Shown here one piece after another: positions 1-6,348 of a stretch of DNA of 30,717 nucleotides. The translations under genes and the position numbers were made by a program. The notes beneath the pieces are model-generated. The model made no database searches, was not told where the DNA came from, and was given only the letters and a program-made list of their open reading frames with translations. Within the stretch, counting starts at the first letter, position 1, and every line of letters begins with the position of its first letter. The DNA comes from a virus, in the IMG/VR virus record IMGVR_UViG_3300047476_000645, positions 1 through 30,717 of that record; one strand, given 5' to 3'.

Positions 1-17
1 ATCCAATACGCTGGCAG

Positions 18-34
18 GTTACTGCCGCAGTAAC
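18..34. other. Short perfect inverted repeat downstream of the GP88-like gene
   Basis: Seven-base arms (GTTACTG and CAGTAAC) flank a CCG loop, starting 6 bases past the stop of the minus-strand GP88-like gene. In the minus-strand transcript this would fold into a compact hairpin just after the stop codon, so it may end or protect that mRNA. There is no T-run after it in the direction of transcription, so it is not a standard intrinsic terminator. The rest of bases 1-40 shows nothing recognisable. Confidence 0.35.
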
Positions 35-40
35 AGACGC

Positions 41-787
41 TCACGACTCGACTCCTTTCTGGACGAACGATTGCTCGTGTCCGATGACTCCGATGGCTTT
101 GCCTTTGCCACGCAGTCCGATGATGCGACCATGCTCACGCTGGTCGAGGAAACGCAGGTCGTGCTTGTCGCCGTCAACGACTTCGTATCCCCAATGGTGG
201 GAAGGAAGAGGTTTGTTGCGAGGCGTGTCGAACACGACAGACACATTCACGCCGTTATCCAAACACCACATCGCATTGTTGGTGTCGCCACCGCCATACG
301 AATAGGTGAGATGATAGTTCAGCGGCAACTTGCCAAGAGTCCAATCGACGATGCGATTGAAGTCCTTTGAGTAGTCGTAGAACTGCGTGTCGGGATGACG
401 ATACATAATCGTCCTCATGTCCGTGTTCCAGATATCGCTCGTACCGTTGATGCGAACGCACGGTTTGAACTTACGCTTGAGTCTCGTCTGGTGACGATGC
501 GTGAGGTTCTCGTGGTTCGTAATCTCGGTGTCGATGCGAGACCAGAACTGCTCTGGTGCTTTGTGCATCCAGCGAGTCTTCTTGATGCGAGACTCTTGGA
601 TTGACTTGAACACACCAGCAAGGCCAGCCGTGTTAAGGCATAGCAACTTGCATTGGAGCGTTGCGTGTTCGCACACATCGGTCACCCCAGACATTTTGTG
701 CGGGGCGAGATAGAGGATGGCGGTGCGATAGCCGAGCCTCTCTCCTTTGATGGTCTTTGCGTTCGTGAAGTTGAACAGGTTTTTCAT
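41..787 (-). CDS. GP88-like phage protein (cysteine-motif protein of unknown function)
   Basis: This 248-aa protein resembles the phage 'Gene product 88' family. The N-terminus has the pattern of that family: a KTIKGERLGYRTAILYLAP stretch at about residues 11-29, then cysteines at 39, 46 and 50 (C-x6-C-x3-C). The cysteine triplet could bind metal or an iron-sulfur cluster, but that is inference. No reaction is established for the family. It is the last gene of a three-gene minus-strand group, 68 bases after the unknown 176-aa gene. The start at 787 has no Shine-Dalgarno; the leader reads roughly CTTCCTACGCAT before ATG. A short hairpin follows the stop. Family assignment is from remembered sequence pattern, not a search. 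Confidence 0.7.
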   Translation of the reverse strand: MKNLFNFTNAKTIKGERLGYRTAILYLAPHKMSGVTDVCEHATLQCKLLCLNTAGLAGVFKSIQESRIKKTRWMHKAPEQFWSRIDTEITNHENLTHRHQTRLKRKFKPCVRINGTSDIWNTDMRTIMYRHPDTQFYDYSKDFNRIVDWTLGKLPLNYHLTYSYGGGDTNNAMWCLDNGVNVSVVFDTPRNKPLPSHHWGYEVVDGDKHDLRFLDQREHGRIIGLRGKGKAIGVIGHEQSFVQKGVES

Positions 788-855
788 ATGCGTAGGAAGA
801 TGCGGCAGAGATACTCGCCCACGGTTGCCAGCCGTGAGCGAGACGCTCCGATGCG

Positions 856-1386
856 TTACGAGTTCTGGTTCGTGATGTCGTCCGTAGCGTCAGCAACGGT
901 GCTGGAGTTCTCGATGGTCACGATGGGGTCGTCCTTGGAGACGGACTCCATGCGGAACTCGCGGATGCCGTTCTCGACTTCGCCGTTGAAGTCCAGAAGG
1001 AAAGCACCGCTCATCTTGCGGGTCTCCTCCTTGGCTTCATCGCTTTTGAGACGAGCGAAACCGTCGGCGTGGATACCGTAAGCCTTGGCGAGCAAGGACG
1101 GAACGCCCTTGACGAACTGATAAGCGGCGAGGCGAATGAGTTCGTGCTTCGTGATGTCGAAGCGGTGCATCCAGTCGCCAGCCTCTTTCGTGGTCACGAA
1201 AATGCTGGTGAAGGTGTACTCGCTGTTCGACTTGGACACGGCGAGAGCGGCGGACACGAACATCGTTTCACCTTCGTAGGTGTTGATGCTTGCGTACGGA
1301 GCGGTGTGAGTCCAGACGCAGGACGAGACGACCTCGACCTTGACGGCGTTCTGGAGCGTGAGGGAGAGCGACTTGATGTTGCTCAT
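856..1386 (-). CDS. Hypothetical protein, 176 aa
   Basis: I do not recognise this protein. It is soluble by appearance, with no signal peptide or membrane segment. The N-terminal half (about 1-70) is rich in beta-forming residues, the middle (75-105) looks helical, and the C-terminal tail (from about 145) is acidic and Ser/Thr/Asp-rich. An acidic tail could contact partner proteins, but nothing further supports a single-stranded-DNA-binding role. It sits between the helix-turn-helix gene and the GP88-like gene on the minus strand. The start at 1386 is supported by an ATG after an A-rich leader (ACAAAACAACC) with no Shine-Dalgarno. A GTATC-AC-GATAC inverted repeat lies just upstream (1396-1407), possibly an operator. 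Confidence 0.7.
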   Translation of the reverse strand: MSNIKSLSLTLQNAVKVEVVSSCVWTHTAPYASINTYEGETMFVSAALAVSKSNSEYTFTSIFVTTKEAGDWMHRFDITKHELIRLAAYQFVKGVPSLLAKAYGIHADGFARLKSDEAKEETRKMSGAFLLDFNGEVENGIREFRMESVSKDDPIVTIENSSTVADATDDITNQNS

Positions 1387-1650
1387 GGTTGTTTTGTATC
1401 ACGATACTTGCCGCCGCATAGACCGACACGCCCACAGGTATATGGGTTAGTGGGCATGGCAGTTCCTGTCACCCAGCCACACGGCTGGATGCTTGCGTCT
1501 AACGAACAGGGGCGGCGGCTTTCTCGCTTACCCCTATTATCTCACACTTTCTGGATGGGTCTGGGCTGGTCTGGCCTCCGCAAACCCGAGCCACCCATCC
1601 CCACCTTTTATCTTGCTGACACCTTACTTCAGTGTGAGTTTTTTTGGAAA
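1387..1650 (-). promoter_or_regulatory. 264-nt gap rich in inverted repeats between two minus-strand genes
   Basis: No credible gene lies here. Four structured elements are visible. (a) GTATC-AC-GATAC at 1396-1407, near the start codon of the 176-aa gene. (b) GCCCAC at 1430-1435 paired with GTGGGC at 1450-1455. (c) CCAGCC-ACAC-GGCTGG at 1473-1488. (d) A long hairpin of GGATGGGT (1553-1560) with ACCCATCC (1593-1600), extended inward by GGCT (1564-1567) with AGCC (1589-1592). CTGG also recurs at a 10-base spacing at 1551, 1561 and 1571. In a compact genome such a gap probably carries a terminator for the helix-turn-helix gene and a promoter or leader for the 176-aa gene. No convincing -35/-10 pair was found, although a GATAAT is present on the minus strand near 1536-1541. 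Confidence 0.5.
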
Positions 1651-2115
1651 TTAATTTTTCGGGACATCTTGGTTTGGGATGTCTATGACTTCACCCGAAA
1701 GCATTCTATTGATGTCCTCGTGTCTGACCTTTAGGCGATGTTCGGTGACCACGACAGGCTGGTCGTTGAGGGTCTGAACCTTGTCGATGAGAATGGCGAG
1801 AGCCAGAGGCATCTGGGTGATGGGCAGTTTATCAATCTCTGAGTCGAGCCTAGTAGCACCCTTCAAGATGATAGATTTAAACAACTCGCTGGTCTTACGC
1901 TTGTAAGTGCCGAGGTCTATGTCCTTGTCGCCCATCTCTTGACGGACGGCAACGACAGTATGTGAAGAGACACCGACCTTCTCCTCGATGTCCTTCTGGG
2001 TATGACCCTGCTCTGTGAGCCAGACAATTTCCTTCTTTTTTTCTGGCGTAATCTTTTCTAGGGTAACAGACTTTTGGTCATTCTTAACCCGCTCGTACTT
2101 AGACTCTGATTCCAT
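1651..2115 (-). CDS. Helix-turn-helix DNA-binding protein; possible small terminase subunit or regulator
   Basis: This is a 154-aa protein with a clear helix-turn-helix at about residues 23-61 (ITPEKKKEIVWLTEQGHTQ followed by the recognition helix VSSHTVVAVRQEM). The N-terminus is charged. The C-terminal half contains a leucine-rich helical segment at about 95-115 (PITQMPLALAILIDKVQTL). Phage proteins with this N-terminal HTH plus an 'LPLALAIxxDK' type segment are often small terminase subunits or unassigned DNA-binding proteins, so both roles are possible. It is divergent from the replication operon, with only 11 bases between start codons, so it is well placed to control its own and the opposite promoter. 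The start at 2115 lacks a Shine-Dalgarno; the leader is T-rich. Confidence 0.7.
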   Translation of the reverse strand: MESESKYERVKNDQKSVTLEKITPEKKKEIVWLTEQGHTQKDIEEKVGVSSHTVVAVRQEMGDKDIDLGTYKRKTSELFKSIILKGATRLDSEIDKLPITQMPLALAILIDKVQTLNDQPVVVTEHRLKVRHEDINRMLSGEVIDIPNQDVPKN

Positions 2116-2126
2116 AGCAACAAAAT

Positions 2127-2585
2127 ATGCAAAATTTACCAGAAAGTCAATGCTGGCTGGTCGCTCCTATCGAGCCGCCGACATCGACCCATCAAGCAAA
2201 CCTACGGATACTGAAGACGAGGGAGGGGCGTATGTTTATAGGCAAGACAAAGAACAATAAAATCTCAAACTGGTCTAAGATGTTCGCCATGTTCATCCAG
2301 AAGCCAGATAAGCCAATAGAAGGGCCAGTTCGGATGTATATTAGACTTTATTATACTCCTCCCAAGTACCTTTTACCAAAGATTAACAAGTGTAAAATAC
2401 TTGTAAAAACGACTAAACCAGATGTGGACAATGTTGTCAAGGCCATATTGGACGAGTTTACAAAATGCAAATACTGGGTTGACGACAGCCAAGTATGGGC
2501 AATAACAGTTGAGAAGTACTGGGCGGCTCAACCAAGAGTCGCCGTGTACATAGACCAAAACCAACAACCAACAACCAATGAGTAA
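2127..2585 (+). CDS. rusA: RusA-family Holliday junction resolvase
   Basis: This nuclease of 152 aa should cut four-way DNA junctions made during phage recombination and replication. The RusA signature is clear: KPDVDNVVKAILDEF at 97-111 (acidic residues D99, D101, D109; lysine K105) followed by a second acidic pair D119-D120 before SQ. The N-terminus (PIEPPTSTHQ at 14-23, then a segment ending in residues typical of 'KP.y....K') also matches the family, so the start at 2127 is preferred. A strong GGAGGGG-like sequence precedes the in-frame ATG at 2232, but that start would remove conserved residues. First gene of the plus-strand operon. It overlaps the next gene by 8 bases and faces the helix-turn-helix gene across 11 bases. 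Confidence 0.88.
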   Translation: MQNLPESQCWLVAPIEPPTSTHQANLRILKTREGRMFIGKTKNNKISNWSKMFAMFIQKPDKPIEGPVRMYIRLYYTPPKYLLPKINKCKILVKTTKPDVDNVVKAILDEFTKCKYWVDDSQVWAITVEKYWAAQPRVAVYIDQNQQPTTNE

Positions 2586-3360
2586 GTCACTAGTATGTGA
2601 AATGTCGGAGAGCGAGTACCGCTCTCTTCCCGCCCTGAATGCTTCCCGCTTCAAGGCGTTCCACCGCTCGCCCTACCACTTCCTTAACCAGAAGGAGGTC
2701 GAGACCACCGAGGCCATGAAGATTGGCACTGCCATCCACACGGCTATGCTCCAGCCCAACCTGTACTCGTCCGAAATCGGCTATCTGCCCGATGTGGACG
2801 GACGGACGACTGAGGGTAAGGCCATCAAGAGGGCGTTTGAGGAAATGTACGCTGGCAAGACCATCCTTAAGGCGGCTTCCAAGGATGTCGTTGATAGGGC
2901 TTGCTCCGCCATCGTTCGTAGCGATGAGTGGGATGCCATCAAGGCCACCAAGTCGATGCGTTACGAGCAGGTGCTTATGTGCGACCTGTTCGGTACGGCC
3001 TGTAAGTCTCGCCTTGACCTTATCGATGTCGATGGAGGCATCATTCGGGACATCAAATCGTGTGACGATGCAAGCATTGTTCGGTTCTCCTATACAGTGA
3101 AGGACAGGCTGTACTGGCTACAGGCAGGGTTCTATACCTTGATGGCAGAACAGGTGTTCAACAAGCGGTTCAACTTTGAGTTTATTGCAGTCGAGACTAG
3201 CGACCCCAGCGTTGCCCTGTTTCACCCTGTGGACGAGCAGGAACTGCTGAAGTGGAAGCGTATCGTTGAAGGTTTGCTTCACCACTACAAGGTTTGCGAA
3301 AACACAGGCGTGTGGCATAAGCCTGTCTCCGCTCTCATCAAAGACCTGTACATCGGATGA
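2578..3360 (+). CDS. RecE/exonuclease VIII-like PD-(D/E)XK nuclease
   Basis: At 260 aa, this matches the PDDEXK-like domain of RecE-type exonucleases, which chew one strand of duplex DNA ends to expose single strands for an annealing protein. Visible landmarks are LNASRFKAFHRSPYHF (20-35), GTAIH with H54, a likely acidic residue E130, RLDLID with D147, the D158-I-K160 pair that forms the PD-(D/E)XK core, and QAGFY (Q182, Y186) as in RecB-family nucleases. The length fits the isolated nuclease domain rather than full E. coli RecE. It works with the ERF annealing protein encoded 1.6 kb downstream. It overlaps rusA by 8 bases and the O-like gene by 4 bases (ATGA), pointing to translational coupling. 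Confidence 0.85.
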   Translation: MSKSLVCEMSESEYRSLPALNASRFKAFHRSPYHFLNQKEVETTEAMKIGTAIHTAMLQPNLYSSEIGYLPDVDGRTTEGKAIKRAFEEMYAGKTILKAASKDVVDRACSAIVRSDEWDAIKATKSMRYEQVLMCDLFGTACKSRLDLIDVDGGIIRDIKSCDDASIVRFSYTVKDRLYWLQAGFYTLMAEQVFNKRFNFEFIAVETSDPSVALFHPVDEQELLKWKRIVEGLLHHYKVCENTGVWHKPVSALIKDLYIG

Positions 3361-4004
3361 GCAAGCCGTCATTCACTGGTGTCTGGATTCCTGTAGAGGT
3401 TTTCCAGATGGAAACCCTTACCATCACTGAGAAGGTGGTGTACGGTATCGTGAACGCCCTCGACAATGAAGAGGGCTGTTTCGCCTCCAACGGCTACCTT
3501 GCACAGACCCTGCAACTGAGCGACAGACAGGTCAAGAATGTCCTCAAAACGCTTATCGACTACCAGTTGGTGGTACGCATCGAACTGGACGGCAAACGCA
3601 TCCTTAGGACGGTGGAGAAGCAGGCTCTGGTGGGTGCTACAGATTTCCTAGGGAGGGGGAAACCTATTTCCCCTAGGGGGGGAAGTAGACTTCCTACATA
3701 TAGAATAGAAGATAAAAAAGAGGATAATAAAAAGGAGTTGGAGGTCGTGTTGCCTTATGGCGAGGAGTTCAAGGCCGCATGGAAGAAGTGGGAGGACTAC
3801 AGGAAGCAGACCAAGAAGCCTCTGACGGCTATGACGAGGGTCGAGCAGGTCAAGATGCTGACCGACCTTTCAAACGAGAAACAGGCCATCGCCACGATTG
3901 ATAAAAGCATTGCATTCGGCTGGCAGGGGCTTTTTGTGACCAAGCAGGACAACGCAAAATACAAAGCACCTCTCACCAACCAAGACCACGCCAATGGCTT
4001 CTAA
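3357..4004 (+). CDS. Lambda-O-like replication initiator (winged-helix replisome organiser)
   Basis: This 215-aa protein has an N-terminal winged-helix region (about 1-75; FTGVWIPVEVFQ, then LTITEKVVYGIVNAL and LSDRQVKNVLKTLIDYQLVV). A low-complexity Gly/Arg/Lys linker follows (about 95-128). The C-terminal domain (about 130-205) has the AIATIDKSIAFGWQGLF stretch common in phage replication proteins. It probably binds the origin and recruits the helicase loader encoded just after it. The linker-coding DNA holds palindromes and a C-free A/T-purine tract (3644-3745), the same layout as the lambda origin inside gene O. It overlaps the DnaC-like gene by 11 bases. The start at 3357 uses an ATGA overlap and has no Shine-Dalgarno. 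Confidence 0.78.
   Translation: MSKPSFTGVWIPVEVFQMETLTITEKVVYGIVNALDNEEGCFASNGYLAQTLQLSDRQVKNVLKTLIDYQLVVRIELDGKRILRTVEKQALVGATDFLGRGKPISPRGGSRLPTYRIEDKKEDNKKELEVVLPYGEEFKAAWKKWEDYRKQTKKPLTAMTRVEQVKMLTDLSNEKQAIATIDKSIAFGWQGLFVTKQDNAKYKAPLTNQDHANGF
3644..3745. other. Candidate replication origin inside the O-like gene
   Basis: Three inverted repeats lie close together: TTTCC...GGAAA (3644-3662), CCCCTAGGGG (3670-3679, inside a TTCCCC...GGGGAA frame at 3668-3684) and GGAAGT-AG-ACTTCC (3681-3694). The first two look like copies of one palindromic iteron containing CTAGGG. They are followed by a tract with no C residues from 3698 to 3745, rich in A and G (ATATAGAATAGAAGATAAAA and onward), which would melt easily. 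Iterons next to an AT-rich unwinding tract inside an O-type initiator gene is the layout of lambdoid origins. The encoded stretch is the protein's low-complexity linker, so the DNA can carry the signal with little protein cost. Confidence 0.65.
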
Positions 4005-4683
4005 GTGCATTCACTGTAAGGCAAACGCAGTACCTGTCTGGGACGCACGGAGCGAGAAGTTCAAACCTCTCGTGTCCGTGTGCTTGGACTGTTTTAACAC
4101 CAAGGAACACCACGAGTGGCCTTTCATCTACAAGGATGTTTTTGAGAAAAACAACTGGCAGTTCCGCCCTGTTCACCCGAACACTCCTTCCGCCTTCTAC
4201 GACACCATCGAGTCCAAGTTAGCACCCCAGATGCAGGAGGCTGTCAAGTCCTACGACCCAGCCAAGTCCTACCTGCTTCACGGCGTGACTGGCACAGGCA
4301 AGACCCGCACGGCTTGGCTCATGTTCAACCGTGGATGGAACAGCACCTATCCCAAGGTTAGCGAGTTCCTCACCATGCGGAAACTGGAGCAGAAGATTGA
4401 GGAGGGCTTTGAGAACAGGAAGCACGGCGAGGTTATCGAGCGTCTTGTCAACTGTGCCATCCTTGCGATTGACGACCTTGGTAAAGAACGCTTGACGGCT
4501 CGTATGGAGTCTGATTTGTTCGCCATCATTGACGAGCGTACATCGAATAACCGACCGACCATCATCACGACAAACTACAATGGCAACGGCCTTCTCGACA
4601 GGTTCGGCAACTCTGAAACTGGTGCGGCAATCATCCGCAGGATAAAGGATTACTTCACCATCTACGGAGCGTCCAAGGAATGA
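3994..4683 (+). CDS. dnaC: DnaC-like AAA+ helicase loader
   Basis: This 229-aa ATPase would load the replicative helicase at the phage origin together with the O-like initiator. It has an N-terminal zinc-ribbon (C5, C8, C30, C33), Walker A GVTGTGKT at 97-104, Walker B AILAIDDLG at 155-163, sensor-1 TIITTN at 189-194 and a C-terminal AAIIRRI segment with the expected sensor-2 arginine. The length is typical of DnaC/IstB-type loaders. It starts within the end of the initiator gene (11-base overlap) and overlaps the next ORF by 4 bases. No phage helicase is seen in the window, so it may load the host DnaB; that is inference. Confidence 0.9.
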   Translation: MASKCIHCKANAVPVWDARSEKFKPLVSVCLDCFNTKEHHEWPFIYKDVFEKNNWQFRPVHPNTPSAFYDTIESKLAPQMQEAVKSYDPAKSYLLHGVTGTGKTRTAWLMFNRGWNSTYPKVSEFLTMRKLEQKIEEGFENRKHGEVIERLVNCAILAIDDLGKERLTARMESDLFAIIDERTSNNRPTIITTNYNGNGLLDRFGNSETGAAIIRRIKDYFTIYGASKE

Positions 4684-4967
4684 AAGACCACACAACTTCT
4701 CCCTTGCCAAGGGCGTGGTTCAACAACATTAATTTCACCCCCACCAAAATGGAAAACCAAAACCAAAACGACAACGGCCTCGTCATTGAGGTCAACAACG
4801 CAAAGAAATATGTCATCCTGCCCGATGGTCGGATGGCTCGACTGCTGAAGCCAGTCAAGGTCAAGAAGTACGAGTACTACTCCTACCTCAACGACCAAGG
4901 CAAGGCTGTCCGCATCAACAAGGAGAACAGCCGTCACATCAACGATGAAGTGGTCACGAGCAAGTAA
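4680..4967 (+). CDS. Small hypothetical protein (72 or 95 aa)
   Basis: The function is not recognised. The ORF runs 95 aa from 4680, where its ATG overlaps the helicase-loader stop (ATGA). The residues from the internal ATG at 4749 (72 aa) look more like a folded protein, and the first 23 are odd and Pro/Asn-rich, so 4749 is an equally good start. The core VILPDGRMARLLKP followed by YEYYSYLNDQGKAVRI resembles the short beta-rich region found before HNH nucleases in phages ('G.vr.lk....y.y..l..nGk'), but no HNH residues follow. It lies between the helicase loader and the ERF gene, so a role in replication or recombination is plausible but unproven. Confidence 0.6.
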   Translation: MKDHTTSPLPRAWFNNINFTPTKMENQNQNDNGLVIEVNNAKKYVILPDGRMARLLKPVKVKKYEYYSYLNDQGKAVRINKENSRHINDEVVTSK

Positions 4968-4989
4968 CCAACTCTGGACTAAAATCGAT

Positions 4990-5712
4990 ATGCAAGACGA
5001 CACGCTCCCCAAGCCCAATCTCGCAGAACTGTACATTGCCCTAGGCAAGGTGCATGACGAGACGAAGGACATCGTAGCGGATGACTTCAATCCGCATTTT
5101 AAGTCGAAGTTCGCCAGTCTCTCGGCTCACCTGTCGTACCTGAAGCCAATCTTCAGCAAGCACGGCCTCGTGGTCATCCAACTGCCGACCTCTGAGTACC
5201 ACGACAACGGCATCGGCATCAAGACCATCATCGCCCACAAGAACGGAACAAGCATCGAGTCCTCCTGCATCGTCCCTGTCGGTGAACAGGCTACTGGTCA
5301 ACAGGCTGGTGCAATTCTGACCTATCTGAGACGGTACTGCTTGGCTTCCATCGGAGGTCTGGCTACCACCGATGACGACTGTGAAGTTGACCGTGTGGTC
5401 AAGACTGCGTCCGCTCCTGCCCCTGCCAAGAAGGCCGCTCCTGCGGCCTCTTCCGCCTCCATGATTGGCGTGAGCGTGGACTTCTCCCTCGCTGTGCCGT
5501 TCGGTAAGAACAAGGGCACTTCCCTCCAAGACCTGCCAGATGCCGACCTCGACTACTGGGCTAACAAGTGGGAGCCGAAGCCTTGGGAAAAGACTGGCAA
5601 GGTCGGAGCAAAGGACTTGTCCCTCAAGAAGTCTGCCCAAGCCCTCTGGGCGATGAAGTCTTCTGAAAGCGGCAATAGCACGGACGAACCCGAAGACCAA
5701 GTTCCGTTCTAA
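4990..5712 (+). CDS. erf: ERF-family single-strand annealing protein with C-terminal extension
   Basis: About 240 aa. The N-terminal ERF domain (about 1-130) contains PNLAELYIALGKVHDETKDI, NPHFKSKFASLSAHLSYLKP and GQQAGAILTYLRRY...GL, all typical of ERF recombinases that anneal single strands produced by the RecE-like nuclease. An Ala/Pro/Lys-rich linker follows (about 138-160). Next comes a VPFGKNKGTSLQDLPDADL segment that resembles the small domain found at the C-terminus of ExoX-like nucleases. The last residues, DEPEDQVPF, are acidic and end like SSB tails (D..PF). The ORF is open to an ATG at 4945, overlapping the upstream gene, but 4990 is closer to the conserved region. No Shine-Dalgarno at either start. 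Confidence 0.88.
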   Translation: MQDDTLPKPNLAELYIALGKVHDETKDIVADDFNPHFKSKFASLSAHLSYLKPIFSKHGLVVIQLPTSEYHDNGIGIKTIIAHKNGTSIESSCIVPVGEQATGQQAGAILTYLRRYCLASIGGLATTDDDCEVDRVVKTASAPAPAKKAAPAASSASMIGVSVDFSLAVPFGKNKGTSLQDLPDADLDYWANKWEPKPWEKTGKVGAKDLSLKKSAQALWAMKSSESGNSTDEPEDQVPF

Positions 5713-5719
5713 TTAATCT

Positions 5720-5791
5720 GTCCCTGTAGTTCAATGGATAGAACATCTGCCTTCTAAGCAGAATATCTAGGTTCAATTCCTAGCAGGGACA
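5720..5791 (+). tRNA. tRNA-Arg (anticodon TCT)
   Basis: The full cloverleaf is visible. The acceptor arms are GTCCCTG and CAGGGAC, the D-arm is AGTTCAATGGATAGAACA, the anticodon arm is TCTGC-CTTCTAA-GCAGA with anticodon TCT reading AGA, and the T-arm is CTAGG-TTCAATT-CCTAG. The 3' CCA is not encoded. It sits 7 bases after the ERF stop, in the replication operon and away from the other five tRNA genes. Confidence 0.93.
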
Positions 5792-5819
5792 ACTTTGGGG
5801 TAGTAGTTTAACTAAAACG

Positions 5820-5892
5820 CTAATGCGGTGTATCCCAGCGGTACTGGTATGAAATGCAGGGTTCGACTCCCACGCCGTACACAGAGCATTAG
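5820..5892 (+). ncRNA. tRNA-like structured element without an anticodon arm
   Basis: The element folds as a three-way junction. A long stem pairs CTAATGC (5820-5826) with GCATTAG (5886-5892) and continues as GTGTA (5828-5832) with TACAC (5878-5882). Inside are a D-like arm CCAG-CGGTA-CTGG (5835-5847) and a T-arm-like hairpin GGG-TTCGACT-CCC (5859-5871) that carries the tRNA B-box consensus. No five-base anticodon stem with a seven-base loop can be drawn, so it is not a standard tRNA. It ends 3 bases before the first in-frame ATG (5896) and 39 before the likely endolysin start. It could be a decayed tRNA, an RNA processing signal, or a leader that controls the endolysin gene. Upstream bases 5792-5819 show only a GTTT...AAAC mini-stem. 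Confidence 0.45.
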
Positions 5893-5931
5893 ATTATGGG
5901 TAAAGTCCCATCGCCCCTCCACTTTCCACCA

Positions 5932-6348
5932 ATGAAATACGCACTCCTCCTCGCCTTGTGCATCCAAGCACAGGCTATGGAAATTACGGACGGCTTTTTG
6001 GATAAATTAGCCGTCATCGAGTCCAGCGAACGCTGTACTGCAGTCGGAGACAAAGGCCAAAGTCTCGGATGCTTCCAGATGAAGCGTGATGCTTGGGTCG
6101 ATGCCTGTAAACGGAACTACGCCAACTGGGAGTACAGCAAGTCCAACGCCTTCAACTACCCTATCGCCAGACAGGTAGCCCAATGGCACTGCGAATGGAT
6201 TGTCGAACGGCTCAAGGCAAACGGCATCAAGCCAACCCCTATCAGCATCTATATGTGCTACGCTATGGGCTTCAGCGGGGCTAAGAAGCACCGCTTCAAC
6301 ACCAACCTAGACTACCCTGCCCTCAATCGGGCTAGGGGCATCCTGTGA
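5932..6348 (+). CDS. Exported endolysin, lysozyme/transglycosylase-like
   Basis: From the ATG at 5932 this is 138 aa. It starts with a short signal peptide (MKYALLLALCIQAQA, likely cleaved after AQA at residue 15). The catalytic region follows: LAVIESSE with candidate catalytic glutamate E30, then GDKGQSLGCFQMKRDAW, the G-x-S-x-G-x-F-Q pattern of lytic-transglycosylase-like folds. Five cysteines follow the signal and could form disulfides in the periplasm. It would cut the glycan strands of the cell wall. Sec export would let it act with the minus-strand holin mainly as timer. An in-frame ATG at 5896 would add 12 residues before the signal and is disfavoured. The gene overlaps the next one by GTGA. 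Confidence 0.75.
   Translation: MKYALLLALCIQAQAMEITDGFLDKLAVIESSERCTAVGDKGQSLGCFQMKRDAWVDACKRNYANWEYSKSNAFNYPIARQVAQWHCEWIVERLKANGIKPTPISIYMCYAMGFSGAKKHRFNTNLDYPALNRARGIL

Noticed and set aside
1530-1545. Minus-strand promoter with a GATAAT -10 box
   Set aside because: No fair -35 box at 16-18 bases upstream; too weak to list as a promoter.
1069-1734. 221-aa open frame on the plus strand over the 176-aa gene and the adjacent gap
   Set aside because: It crosses the structured gap and the end of the HTH gene, with His/Gly/Arg/Pro-rich composition and no domain; more likely chance.
2232-2585. RusA starting at the ATG at 2232, which has the only strong GGAGGGG-like site in the window
   Set aside because: It would remove the PIEPPTSTHQ region that matches the RusA N-terminus, and other genes here do not use such sites.
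5793-5880. A second standard tRNA after tRNA-Arg
   Set aside because: The T-arm-like hairpin is good, but no acceptor pairing of seven bases at normal distance and no anticodon arm can be drawn; kept instead as a tRNA-like element.
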